From Bacillus sp. FJAT-27445 (GTDB lineage Bacteria > Bacillota > Bacilli > Bacillales > Cytobacillaceae), in NCBI RefSeq assembly GCF_001510665.1, contig NZ_LMTI01000001.1, forward strand, positions 580,262 to 644,261: a DNA stretch of 64,000 nt, written 5' to 3'. The stretch's first letter is position 1, and each line of letters begins with the position of its first letter. Positions 10,311-18,101 of the stretch are shown here, in pieces. Position numbers and translations under genes: made by a program. A model generated the notes under the pieces. It saw only the letters and a list, made by a program, of their open reading frames with translations. It was not told where the DNA came from and searched no databases.

Positions 10311-10390
10311 TACCCACCGGTTGGATAGCACTTTTCAATTAAATAGGATGGTCTTATGCTAGCAAAATAGAAAGCTCTATCCCTCTAAAA

Positions 10391-10543
10391 AAACAGGCAC
10401 ACATAGGCCTCGCGCGCAAATACGGTAAATAAAGCAAGAAACGGATAGATGCCGATGCATCCGATGTTGCCATGGTCTCTTCCAACCATGAAGTGTTTAA
10501 AAAGAGGAACGAGAAGCTGGTATTGGAAATGTTGAAGAAGTAA
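10391..10543 (+). pseudogene. Possible C-terminal gene fragment
   Basis: In the frame ending at TAA 10541-10543 the translation looks protein-like (for example DASDVAMVSSNHEVFKKRNE), but an in-frame TAA interrupts it at 10433-10435 and no start or ribosome binding site precedes it. It directly abuts the right end of repeat copy A. I do not recognise the family. It may be a decayed remnant or chance. Confidence 0.25.
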
Positions 10544-10546
10544 AAG

Positions 10547-10581
10547 GAAAGCTGCCTGGACAATAGCCAAGGCAGCTTTTC
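10547..10581 (-). terminator. Terminator of the small acid-soluble spore protein gene
   Basis: AAAGCTGCCT and AGGCAGCTTT form a 10-bp stem with a short loop. On the minus strand a T-rich stretch follows. It lies 17 bases past the stop codon of the minus-strand spore protein gene. Confidence 0.7.
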
Positions 10582-10597
10582 CAATGGAACCAACTGG

Positions 10598-10792
10598 CTA
10601 TTGGCCTTGTCGGTTCCGCATTGCTTGTTCGCCGAGGGCGACAAGGCGTTTCGTCATCTCGCCTCCGACCGAACCATTTGCCCTTGCGGTTGTGTCCGCA
10701 CCAAGTTGTACTCCAAACTCATTGGAAATTTCTTCTTTCATTTGGTCAAGAGCATTGCCTGAACCAGGAACCAACAGTTTGTTTCTAGCCAT
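10598..10792 (-). CDS. Alpha/beta-type small acid-soluble spore protein (SASP)
   Basis: 64 residues, the usual size of the family. These proteins coat and protect forespore DNA and are degraded by the GPR protease at germination. The sequence shows the [14 protein letters not shown] segment with the GPR cleavage context, [12 protein letters not shown] and the MARN start typical of the SspA/B/C/F group. GGGGAG precedes the ATG by eight bases. It is monocistronic with its own terminator and points away from the coiled-coil gene upstream. A sigma-G promoter is expected, but I see only a weak candidate. The paralog name cannot be decided by eye. Confidence 0.95.
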   Translation of the reverse strand: MARNKLLVPGSGNALDQMKEEISNEFGVQLGADTTARANGSVGGEMTKRLVALGEQAMRNRQGQ

Positions 10793-10817
10793 GATCGATC
10801 ACTCCCCATCAAGGTTT

Positions 10818-10838
10818 TGAGCAAGTTGAACTCGCTCA
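10818..10838. promoter_or_regulatory. 21-bp palindrome in a divergent promoter region
   Basis: TGAGCAAGTTGAACTCGCTCA is an inverted repeat of ten pairs (one G-T) around one central base. It sits about 26 bp upstream of the SASP start, between two divergent genes. No room exists for an RNA loop, so a DNA-protein site is more likely than a hairpin. Confidence 0.4.
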
Positions 10839-10961
10839 GTCTTACTGTATCCAATAAGAAAATCTTCATTCGAACAATGAACTTGTCGACATTTGAAATA
10901 TATCCACTCTTTTTGAAAAGAAAGATGATAAAATAGACCTTACTAGAAAGGGGGAACCAAA

Positions 10962-11381
10962 ATGGAAGAGAAAGAACTGTTGACGCAAATCGTGCAGGCT
11001 TTGGGCGAATTTAGGTCAGAATTCAAAGAATTCAAGACAGAAGTAAATGAATTCAGGAAAGAGGTCTCTGAGAAATTCTCTATCATCGACACACGTTTGT
11101 CTGGTGTTGAAAACCGTATGTCTGGTGTTGAAACACGCTTATCCGGTGTTGAAAACCATTTGTCTGGTGTTGAAAGCCGTATGTCCGGTGTTGAAAACCG
11201 TGTGTCGGGTATCGAAGGAGAGCTAAAGGAAGTGAACCAGAAAGTTACGCGAATTGAGAAGACAGTGGATGGGCACACCGACATTTTGAAATCTTTTAAA
11301 TTCGACACTGATTACCTCGTTGAAAAGCAGGCGAAGAATGAGATGAAAATCAACAGGATTGAAAAAATGTATAACTCTTGA
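10962..11381 (+). CDS. Hypothetical coiled-coil protein built on heptad repeats
   Basis: 139 residues, highly charged, with no signal peptide or membrane segment. Residues about 47-85 are six near-identical heptads of the type SGVENRM, SGVETRL and SGVENHL, with hydrophobic residues at coiled-coil a/d positions. The DNA of this stretch is a 21-bp direct repeat starting at 11100, 11121, 11142, 11163, 11184 and 11205. The flanking sequence is also helical, so the whole protein is probably one long coiled coil. AAGGGGGAACC precedes the ATG. Similar coiled-coil proteins occur in Bacillus and phages without a defined function. No partner gene is adjacent. Confidence 0.8.
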   Translation: MEEKELLTQIVQALGEFRSEFKEFKTEVNEFRKEVSEKFSIIDTRLSGVENRMSGVETRLSGVENHLSGVESRMSGVENRVSGIEGELKEVNQKVTRIEKTVDGHTDILKSFKFDTDYLVEKQAKNEMKINRIEKMYNS

Positions 11382-11386
11382 TTTAG

Positions 11387-11410
11387 CGTTATTTTTACCA
11401 AAAAATAACG
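11387..11410. terminator. Possible hairpin terminator
   Basis: CGTTATTTTT and AAAAATAACG pair around a short loop, six bases after the coiled-coil gene stop. The Ts lie in the stem and no T-run follows, so this is a weak call. Confidence 0.4.
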
Positions 11411-11715
11411 ACTCAGTCCTGTTGCAAACTCCATTTTAAAAGGAAAACTTATACTTACTATTTACAAAAACCCCCAACTTCTCTGAAACACTTCTGTAAC
11501 AGTTTGTAAAATTCCATCCAACTCTTTCACACACTGGTTTTCTCATCCAAAATTGGTTTCCAGGGAAGTTTTTTCCTGCTTCCTTGCCAGCTTGCTTGCC
11601 AATAGGCTTTATAAGGTTAGTTTTCACCTTGTTAAATTTTGGGCAATGAATAACAATGTTACAGCTGATAGCCTAGTAGTTGAGAAAACAACTGAAACTA
11701 CTAGGGGGAAAAAAG
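11411..11715. other. Non-coding stretch
   Basis: About 300 bases between the coiled-coil gene and the hydrolase gene. I see no conserved RNA, repeat or credible small gene; the open frames here lack ribosome binding sites. The promoter of the hydrolase gene must lie in its last 100 bases, but no clear -35/-10 pair stands out. Confidence 0.5.
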
Positions 11716-12315
11716 ATGAATAGATTTAAAAAACTAGTAATTGCAGCTGGTTTGATCTTTTCCTTGTCAGCTTTTACAATGGCAGGCGAAACAGAAGCTG
11801 CCACAACTCACCAGGTTAAAACAGGTGAAACTTATTATAAAATTGCAGTGAAATATGGCGTTCCAGTTAATACACTAATGAGTACAAACAATGCGAAAAG
11901 CTCTGCCTTGAATGCAGGCAAAAATTTAACAATCCCAAACTCTATCGTTACATCTGCTGAAAAGGATTTAATGGCGCGCCTTGTCCGCGCGGAAGCAGTC
12001 GGTGAACCGTATGCAGGGAAAGTCGCAGTTGCGACAGTCGTCCTGAACCGAGTAGCAAGCAAGGATTTCCCGAATACAGTAAAGGGCGTTGTTTACCAGG
12101 TTTCCAACGGCCACTATGCTTTCTCGCCAGTCCAAAACGGCCAAATCAACAAGCCGGCAGATGCCGAATCCAAAAAGGCAGTAAATGAAGCACTTGCTTT
12201 CAATGGCCAGGGAAAAGGTAGCCTGTTCTTCTATAATCCAAAAACAGCAGTAAGCAAATGGATTTTCTCAACGAAAACAACCGTCACAATCGGCAACCAC
12301 CGATTTGCTATATAG
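11716..12315 (+). CDS. LysM domain cell wall hydrolase, SleB/CwlJ-like
   Basis: 199 residues. The ATG at 11716 follows AGGGGG; an upstream in-frame TTG at 11680 lacks such a site. Residues 1-29 are a signal peptide ending near AGETEA. A LysM peptidoglycan-binding motif follows (HQVKTGETYYKIAVKYGVP). The rest is a Hydrolase_2 domain, as in spore cortex-lytic SleB and CwlJ, with RLVRAEAVGEP holding the conserved glutamate and VATVVLNR downstream. It probably cleaves peptidoglycan in the wall or spore cortex. The layout resembles B. subtilis YkvT or SleB. Whether it acts in germination or vegetative growth is not shown by context. Confidence 0.9.
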   Translation: MNRFKKLVIAAGLIFSLSAFTMAGETEAATTHQVKTGETYYKIAVKYGVPVNTLMSTNNAKSSALNAGKNLTIPNSIVTSAEKDLMARLVRAEAVGEPYAGKVAVATVVLNRVASKDFPNTVKGVVYQVSNGHYAFSPVQNGQINKPADAESKKAVNEALAFNGQGKGSLFFYNPKTAVSKWIFSTKTTVTIGNHRFAI

Positions 12316-12326
12316 CTATGTACGAG

Positions 12327-12358
12327 AGCACCATCCATCATTGGGTGGTGCTTTTAAT
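12327..12358 (+). terminator. Terminator of the LysM hydrolase gene
   Basis: AGCACCATCC and GGGTGGTGCT form a stem followed by TTTTAATTTT, 12 bases after the stop codon. Confidence 0.8.
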
Positions 12359-12381
12359 TTTGAGTGCAACTTTTACATTGG

Positions 12382-12419
12382 AAAAAGGCTGAAGCGGAAA
12401 GGGCTTCAGCCTTTTTTCT
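12382..12419 (+). terminator. Second, back-up terminator
   Basis: AAAAGGCTGAAGC and GCTTCAGCCTTTTTT form a strong stem and T-run some 25 bases after the first terminator, with no gene between them. It may be the remnant of a lost gene or a tandem terminator. Confidence 0.75.
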
Positions 12420-12650
12420 ATTTTGTAGAGATTTGTCATCTCTTATTGAATTTGGGAAGAGTGTTTATTTCGCTATAATGAAGTACATTATGGCAGAATC
12501 ATCCCGAAATGAATGAAAAAGTTGTTTCTACCTCTAAAAAATCTTTTTTGGGAACAAAATAATTCTGTATAGTGAATTTCTTGTGAAAAAGAAGATCAGT
12601 TCATATGTTTTAAATAAAATTCAGGTGCGTTCATTGTCGTTTTTATTCTA

Positions 12651-12735
12651 TTCTAGTCATTTTTCAAATGATTCTAGCGATTTTTTTAGATATTCTAGTT
12701 ATATTTTTGCTTATTCTAGTTTTTCTAAATATTCC
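12651..12735. repeat. 21-bp phased TTCTAG/T-tract array
   Basis: TTCTAG words begin at 12651, 12672, 12693 and 12714, exactly 21 bp apart, each followed by a T-tract. The array ends near GAAAACTAG. It has the same architecture as the TATCG arrays at 9.8, 35.2 and 46.0 kb, but with another six-base word. It lies between two genes on the plus strand. Confidence 0.8.
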
Positions 12736-12828
12736 GAAAACTAGAAAGGTTCTATAGGGAAAATTACCTTTTCAACAATTTTCCAAAAATGGTATCCTTG
12801 AGTTAGAAACCTTGATGGGGGATGCTGT

Positions 12829-13872
12829 ATGAAAAAATATATTCTTCCGCTGTTTATATTGATAGTAACGATTTTCTTTTTGAATAATGTTATCGATCCT
12901 GATGAAGAGAAAAAGCCGATAACAGAGGCAAAGACCCTTCCAATTCCAGAAATCATGACAACTCAGGGTAAGGAAAATGTGGCGTTGCTTTATAAGGGGA
13001 ATAAGAATCCTAAAAAGCTTTCGAAGGAACAGGTTGAGAAGGCAGCACGGGAAATACAGCCGGTTATCGCCATGCCTTTTGAAGAGGCAATTGTTTCTTT
13101 TTCAAATATGCCGGCCAGTTTGTCCATCACTGAATGGGACAATGGCAAAGAAACAAAAGTAAGCGATAGCAATATCATTACAACTGTAGGGGCTCCTAGC
13201 TACAAAATCTTTATTATCAGGGGTGAATGGCTTAACGATGGCCAGGCTACGTATGTCGCGAAAATAAGGGTGACGAAGGTTTACTCGTACCAGGAACTTT
13301 TAACGCCAAGGGTAAATCACTACACAGTCGTTGGCTTTTTTGATGAAAATGACCAAGTAAAAAAAATGCCGGCCAAAAATGGGAATCCGCTTGATTATAG
13401 GGAAGTCAGCAGTCCACTCGGGCACCTTACATTTACATTTCCTGATCTGGCTTTCGAAAAGCTGCCAACGTATTATGTGTTTGGAAAAGGAAGTGTTCCG
13501 ATTCGATTCGATGATTATGAAGAGCTTACAGCGTTCCTTGGGGAAGGCCTGAATTATGTATTCAGCGGCGAAACTGAAAATTGGAAGATTGAAATGACTT
13601 CAAACCAAAAACTTGGAGAAGGGAAAATTGAAACGGCCATTACCTATATTGGGAACGAAGAAAAACCAGGCTGGGACGTCTCTTTTCGTCTTGCAGGCAC
13701 TTCTTTAACCTGGGGCGAAGAAGGATTCCCTCTAGACCAAAATGGCAGGTACCTTTCCGTATTGTATGGCTACCAAACGGTTTTAAAATCGGATTCCATT
13801 TTAGCCACAGTCAATTGGAATGGAAAGGAAGAGCTTATTCCACTGGAATTTAAAGCGGAAGTGGGTCAATGA
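12829..13872 (+). CDS. Hypothetical anchored extracellular protein, paralog 1 of 4
   Basis: 347 residues with an N-terminal signal-anchor (MKKYILPLFILIVTIFFLNN) and a soluble remainder, probably outside the cell. I do not recognise the family. Motifs shared with the next three genes are S.TEWD.G.E (about 100), IIR.EW...TYVAKI (about 125-145), the signature YSYQELL, LP..YVF.KG (about 220) and GE.ENWK.E before a beta-rich C-terminal domain. GGGGGATG precedes the ATG. The stop codon overlaps the next start (ATGA), so the cluster is co-transcribed. No catalytic motif is visible. Confidence 0.85.
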   Translation: MKKYILPLFILIVTIFFLNNVIDPDEEKKPITEAKTLPIPEIMTTQGKENVALLYKGNKNPKKLSKEQVEKAAREIQPVIAMPFEEAIVSFSNMPASLSITEWDNGKETKVSDSNIITTVGAPSYKIFIIRGEWLNDGQATYVAKIRVTKVYSYQELLTPRVNHYTVVGFFDENDQVKKMPAKNGNPLDYREVSSPLGHLTFTFPDLAFEKLPTYYVFGKGSVPIRFDDYEELTAFLGEGLNYVFSGETENWKIEMTSNQKLGEGKIETAITYIGNEEKPGWDVSFRLAGTSLTWGEEGFPLDQNGRYLSVLYGYQTVLKSDSILATVNWNGKEELIPLEFKAEVGQ

Positions 13873-14900
13873 AAAAATCCATTCTGCCGGCTATCATAAT
13901 ACTTCTATCAATCTACTTCATCAATACATTCATAGATAAAAAGGGAGAAGATGTAGAAAAAATTGTTGCAAAGAACATGCCTGTTCCTGTTATCACTTCC
14001 GGAAATCAAACTGTCAAGCCCGTATTACTTTTTGAAGGGGAAGGAAAGGTTACGAAAGCCTTGGTTGATAAAGCAGTTAAGAAGGCACCCGCCATTAAAG
14101 TAGATCCCTATGGTGAAGCTGTTTTCAATATACCAGATAAAGAGTCGAGAATCACATTGTCTGAATGGGATTTAAAAAACGGTAAGGAAATCAAGCAGTT
14201 CGATGAAAATTACATATCAGGAATGGCAAACGAACATGGGACCAGGATTATCCTTATTCGTTCGGAAACGGAGGAAAGCTCGGCAGTATATGTCGGAAAA
14301 ATAAATATGTTAAAGCAATACTCTTATCAGGAATTGCTCAATCCAGCAAGAAATATTTATACCATTCTTATTTTTAAAGAGGGTGAACCCGGAATTAGGG
14401 AGGTCCCATCCGACAATGAAAACAAATATGTTACGCGCGAAATAAGAGCCTCTATTTCTGAGTTGCGTAAACGTTATCCCGACCTTGAATTTAAAAGTCT
14501 CCCCGCCATCTATGTCTTTCACCAAGGTTTCATTATTTTTAAAAGCCAGGATATGAGGGAACTGCAAACCTTTATTACAGATATGGAAACAATGGTTTTC
14601 CGGGGAGAGAGCGAAAACTGGCAGGTTGAATTTAAAGCGAGACAAAACTTGACTGAAGGAGATGCGGAACTAACCGTAACGTATAAAGGAATAGGACCCA
14701 TGCCAAAGAGTGTCGACTTTGGATTGAGCGGCCGAGGATGGAGCTGGGGGAGCGGCGGGAGCAAGCTGGATGATTCGGGTAAAATTTTCATTTCTAACGA
14801 GATGAGATTTAAATTATCCGAAAACGATTCCATTCCCGTCGAGCTAACGTGGGACGGGAAAAGTGAGGAAATCATCCTTGCGTATAGGAAAGACAGGTAA
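13869..14900 (+). CDS. Hypothetical anchored extracellular protein, paralog 2 of 4
   Basis: 343 residues. The ATG overlaps the stop of paralog 1 by four bases, which indicates translational coupling. It has the same plan: MKKSILPAIIILLSIYFINT anchor, LSEWDLKNGKE, YVGKI..L.QYSYQELLNP, LPAIYVFHQG, GESENWQVE and a final domain with a tryptophan/glycine loop (GRGWSWGSGGS). The four copies differ at most positions outside these motifs, so the duplications are old. The function is unknown; the conserved YSYQELL and ENW.VE motifs suggest a common fold rather than decay. Confidence 0.85.
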   Translation: MKKSILPAIIILLSIYFINTFIDKKGEDVEKIVAKNMPVPVITSGNQTVKPVLLFEGEGKVTKALVDKAVKKAPAIKVDPYGEAVFNIPDKESRITLSEWDLKNGKEIKQFDENYISGMANEHGTRIILIRSETEESSAVYVGKINMLKQYSYQELLNPARNIYTILIFKEGEPGIREVPSDNENKYVTREIRASISELRKRYPDLEFKSLPAIYVFHQGFIIFKSQDMRELQTFITDMETMVFRGESENWQVEFKARQNLTEGDAELTVTYKGIGPMPKSVDFGLSGRGWSWGSGGSKLDDSGKIFISNEMRFKLSENDSIPVELTWDGKSEEIILAYRKDR

Positions 14901-14915
14901 TGAAAGGAGGAACTT

Positions 14916-15941
14916 ATGAATAATAAATACCTTCTGCCTGCAGCCATTTTGATTTTTTCGATTTGGGTCTTGAATACGTTTATTGATAAAAAGGAAGCAG
15001 TGGACCAGCTTGAAGCAAAGGATAGCCAAGTACCGGAAATCAGCTTCTGGGATAATAAAGTGAATGCTGTTTTTTTGTCTAAAGGGAATCGGAAAATCAC
15101 GAAAAAGATGGTTGCCAACGCGGCAAAAAAGGCTGCTGTCCTTGAGATTGAACCTTATGAAAACGCGTCAGTGCAATTGGCTGATAACCAAAGCGGGATG
15201 GAGTTAAGCGAATGGGATTTAAAGGCAGGCAAGGAAACACAGAAGTTGGAACCATACTCTATCCACGGAACACTTAACAGGCTAGATACCAGGATTATTC
15301 TGATTCGAGCAAAAACGGACAAGGGGCCGGTAACTTACCTGACAAAAATAAAAGTGAAGAAATTATACTCCTATCAGGAATTGCTCAATCCTGATTTGCA
15401 GGGTAATACACTCGTTGTTTTCTCCAATGATAACGAAGGAATTGGCGGCCTGGCACTCAATTCACAAAATTACATTACCCGGGAAGTGAATGGGAATCTC
15501 CCGGAACTTCAGAAAAAGTACTCGGATCTCGGAATTCGGAATCTTCCTTCCATCTATATTTTTCAGGGAATGATGAGGATTTTTAAAAGTGAGGATATGA
15601 GTGACCTGCGTTCCTTAATAACCGATGTTACAACCTTGGAATACGTGGGTGAAAACGTGAATTGGCACGTTGAGGTAAAGGCAAAACAAAGCATTTCCAA
15701 TAGGCACGCTGAATTTTTATTAACGTATAGAGGAAAAGAGGATTTTACTGGGGATGTCGATATTACTATGAACGGGGACAATTGGGGTTGGGGTGTCGGG
15801 GTCGGGATGCTGCAGTCAGGAATGCTTACAGTCTCCGGTAAATCGCCGGTTTTCCTATCTAAAACGGATAAACTCTCCGTCGTTATTAGATGGTACGGAA
15901 AAGAAGAGGAAATTGCCCTTGAATATAAGGGGGAGAAATGA
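14916..15941 (+). CDS. Hypothetical anchored extracellular protein, paralog 3 of 4
   Basis: 341 residues, starting 16 bases after paralog 2 and preceded by AAAGGAGG. Its N-terminal anchor is LLPAAILIFSIWVLNTFI. Family motifs are present: LSEWDLKAGKE, YLTKIKVKKLYSYQELLNP, LPSIYIFQGM, GENVNWHVE, LTYRGKED and a NWGWGVGVG loop matching the one in paralog 2. It is closest in plan to paralog 2. It belongs to the same operon, and the function is unknown. Confidence 0.85.
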   Translation: MNNKYLLPAAILIFSIWVLNTFIDKKEAVDQLEAKDSQVPEISFWDNKVNAVFLSKGNRKITKKMVANAAKKAAVLEIEPYENASVQLADNQSGMELSEWDLKAGKETQKLEPYSIHGTLNRLDTRIILIRAKTDKGPVTYLTKIKVKKLYSYQELLNPDLQGNTLVVFSNDNEGIGGLALNSQNYITREVNGNLPELQKKYSDLGIRNLPSIYIFQGMMRIFKSEDMSDLRSLITDVTTLEYVGENVNWHVEVKAKQSISNRHAEFLLTYRGKEDFTGDVDITMNGDNWGWGVGVGMLQSGMLTVSGKSPVFLSKTDKLSVVIRWYGKEEEIALEYKGEK

Positions 15942-15971
15942 TTTTTTAAAAAATTTAGGGGAGTGGTCCGT

Positions 15972-17426
15972 ATAAAAAAATACATCATTCCAGCGGCCAT
16001 CGTATTGTTATCAATCTTTTTCCTTAATAATGAAATTGAATCGAAAAAAGAAGATAAGCTTACCAGAAATGAAAAAACGCTTCCTGTATTGGAGTTAATT
16101 AACCCATCTGGTGATAAAACTGAGCCCGTATTATTAGCCAGGGAACTAGTTGCTCCCGGGGAACTGTCGAGCGAAGCAGTAGCCGAAGCAGCAAGAAATG
16201 CGGATGCTTTGGTGATCGAGCCCTATTCCGAAGCTGGTCTTATTTTTTCAAAGAAAGAAAAGAGCCTCTCTGTGACTGAGTGGGACAGGGAAACCGGTGA
16301 AGAGTCGGAAAAATTGCCGAATAATATTTTGCTGGCTGGGGGAACCTCCGGGGTTAAAATTTTGATTATCAGGATAGAATGGCCGGAATCCGGGCCGGCT
16401 ACGTATGTGGCAAGAGTCAAAATCAAAAAAATCTATTCCTATCAGGACCTTTTGTCGAGGGACAGGGAAAAATATACCGTATTTAAGTTATTGCCTCCTG
16501 AGGACGAAGAATTGGATTTGCCTCCCGTCAATAAGCCCCTATATGAAGAACGGAGAATTGGATGGACGCTTGAACAGCTTCAGCTATCGTTTCCGGAGCT
16601 GGAAATCACGATATTACCATCGTATTTTGTTTTCCATAAGGGAATAAAAGTAGCCGCCACCGAGGATGAATCCGAACTTCATCGCTTTCTGAACGAGACG
16701 ATAACGATTACCCACGCAGGCCAAGGGGAGAATTGGGAAGCAGAGTTAATTGCCAAACACAAGCTAGGGGAAGGAGTAGTTTTGCTGGCAATGCAGTATA
16801 TTGGAACCGAAAAACCGATACCTAGTGAAATCTCTTTTAATGTGCAGGGAACGGAATGGAACATGGACCAATACATCGAGGAATTGGATGCTGCAGGCCA
16901 GGCACTTTTGTCATTCGATTTTAAGAAGATAATTCGGAAGGAAGATAAAATCAGCCTGACAATGAAGTGGTCCGGCAAGGAAGAAATGATTTACTTAACA
17001 CATAAAATCAACTTGAGCAGTTTGGAACCGAAAGTTTCCATCAAAGCAAAAGTAAGTAAATTGACAGATGAGCAGTACGGTGAAGTAGGAACAACTGGAT
17101 TGGAAAACCCCCAGAAGGATGATTTTCGCTATTTTACATTTAATTTGAAAACCAGCGATTCGGAAAAAGCAATACAGAAGATTGACTTTCCTATCGCAAG
17201 TGTATTTAAAAGAGCAATCGACAATATCGATGGCAAGGAGCGATATTGGTACGGCAACGGGTACAGAAATCCGGACGGCGAGGAACATTGGGAATCCGTC
17301 TTCTACTCAAAAGGTCTATCCGAAGTACAAATCAGGAAAGCGTTTGACTTAATGTTTTTGGCTGTTCATTTTACCAACGGGAAAAAGGAATACAAACTTG
17401 GGGATTACCTGCAAATTGAAGAGTAA
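15972..17426 (+). CDS. Hypothetical anchored extracellular protein, paralog 4 of 4, extended; probable ATA start
   Basis: About 484 residues: the roughly 345-residue family unit plus an extra C-terminal domain of about 140 (from LSSLEPKVSIKAKVSK). Alignment with the paralogs puts the first residue at the ATA codon 15972, giving IKKYIIPAAIVLLSIFFLNN. TTAGGGGAG lies eight bases before it, the same spacing as TTAGGGGAG before the ATG at 20738. The in-frame GTG at 15963 would sit directly on the Shine-Dalgarno sequence, so it is a poor start. Motifs kept are VTEWDRETGEE, YVARVKIKKIYSYQDLL, LPSYFVFHKG and GENWEAE. Either the gene uses a rare ATA start or a point mutation has weakened it. Confidence 0.8.
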   Translation: MKKYIIPAAIVLLSIFFLNNEIESKKEDKLTRNEKTLPVLELINPSGDKTEPVLLARELVAPGELSSEAVAEAARNADALVIEPYSEAGLIFSKKEKSLSVTEWDRETGEESEKLPNNILLAGGTSGVKILIIRIEWPESGPATYVARVKIKKIYSYQDLLSRDREKYTVFKLLPPEDEELDLPPVNKPLYEERRIGWTLEQLQLSFPELEITILPSYFVFHKGIKVAATEDESELHRFLNETITITHAGQGENWEAELIAKHKLGEGVVLLAMQYIGTEKPIPSEISFNVQGTEWNMDQYIEELDAAGQALLSFDFKKIIRKEDKISLTMKWSGKEEMIYLTHKINLSSLEPKVSIKAKVSKLTDEQYGEVGTTGLENPQKDDFRYFTFNLKTSDSEKAIQKIDFPIASVFKRAIDNIDGKERYWYGNGYRNPDGEEHWESVFYSKGLSEVQIRKAFDLMFLAVHFTNGKKEYKLGDYLQIEE

Positions 17427-17478
17427 CTTGTAGGACGCATGTGGTGTTCGATAGTTGGAAATGTGATATCTTGATTGA

Positions 17479-17524
17479 TTCGAAGGGGAACCTCTTAATA
17501 TGGGGATTCTCCTTCCTTTTTTTC
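17479..17524 (+). terminator. Terminator of the four-paralog cluster
   Basis: GAAGGGGAA and TTCTCCTTC form a stem (with G-T pairs), followed by seven Ts, about 50 bases past the last stop codon. Confidence 0.6.
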
Positions 17525-17560
17525 TTAATTTTTCGGGGTGAATTATTATTTTTTTCGTTC

Positions 17561-17574
17561 AGGACATATGTCCT
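17561..17574. promoter_or_regulatory. Candidate Crp/Fnr-type operator
   Basis: AGGACATATGTCCT is a perfect 14-bp palindrome 60 bp upstream of the first YdcZ-like gene. A -10-like GATAAT at 17598-17603 would place the palindrome centre near -42, the class II activator position. The Crp/Fnr regulator encoded two positions downstream is the obvious candidate protein (inference). Confidence 0.5.
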
Positions 17575-17632
17575 TTGCAATAATACTGTTCCAGATTGAT
17601 AATAGGGTCATCACAGTTTGGGAGAGTAGAAC

Positions 17633-18058
17633 ATGAAAGGTATATTATTTGCTTTATTGGGTGGGGCATTTATTACTTTGCAAAGTGTCGCCAACGCGCG
17701 GATCAGCGAGGATATCGGCATGTGGCAAACGGCAACGCTTACTCAGCTGACCGGATTTCTTACGGCCCTGCTTATTCTCCTGGCCACTAGGGATCGAAGT
17801 TGGCGAGAATTCAGAAACGTGAAGCCACTCTACCTGCTTGGTGGCGCTTTTGCCGCTTTGATTTTATCGAGCAATGTGGTGGCGATTCAGCTTGTTGGCG
17901 TGACCCTAACGACATCGGCGACGTTGATAGCCCAGCTGGGTTCTGCTTTTATCATTGATGGTAAAGGCATTTTTGAAGTGCCGAAGCAGGACATGAAGTT
18001 ACCTCAATTCATTGGAATAGGGCTTATGATCGCTGGCGTTATGATTTTGCAATTATAA
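17633..18058 (+). CDS. YdcZ-like (DUF606) DMT-superfamily membrane protein 1
   Basis: 141 residues, four or five predicted membrane segments. This is a half-size drug/metabolite transporter protein of the DUF606 (YdcZ) family, recognised by GGAFITLQSVANARIS at the start and IGIGLMIAGVMIL at the end. Such short proteins usually work as pairs. A second YdcZ protein is encoded at 18887 with a Crp/Fnr gene between, so the two may form a heterodimer under its control. GGGAG precedes the ATG. The substrate is unknown. Confidence 0.88.
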   Translation: MKGILFALLGGAFITLQSVANARISEDIGMWQTATLTQLTGFLTALLILLATRDRSWREFRNVKPLYLLGGAFAALILSSNVVAIQLVGVTLTTSATLIAQLGSAFIIDGKGIFEVPKQDMKLPQFIGIGLMIAGVMILQL

Positions 18059-18101
18059 AAGAATAATTTTATCCCGTTAAAAAATTTCGAGGAGGCTCGT
18101 T

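Larger units (their letters stand above)
9655..10380. repeat. Intergenic host repeat, copy A, interrupted by a 435-bp insertion
   Basis: The flanks 9655-9875 and 10311-10380 together match 45910-46178 over about 270-290 bp with scattered substitutions and small indels. Shared landmarks are AAAGCCCGGGTAAGTG, ATTCGGGTTCACTTCTTCGG, a 21-bp phased array, GAGAACTGTCACTTTTTA and CGGTTGGATAGCAC. In copy B these run on without interruption, while here 435 bp intervene. The repeat has no coding potential that I can see. Confidence 0.85.

Noticed and set aside
10354-10644. 96-codon minus-strand frame overlapping the spore protein gene
   Set aside because: No ribosome binding site, overlaps the 3' end of the SASP gene on the same strand and spans its terminator.
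11436-11627. 63-codon minus-strand frame
   Set aside because: No ribosome binding site and no conserved motif; composition looks like translated intergenic sequence.
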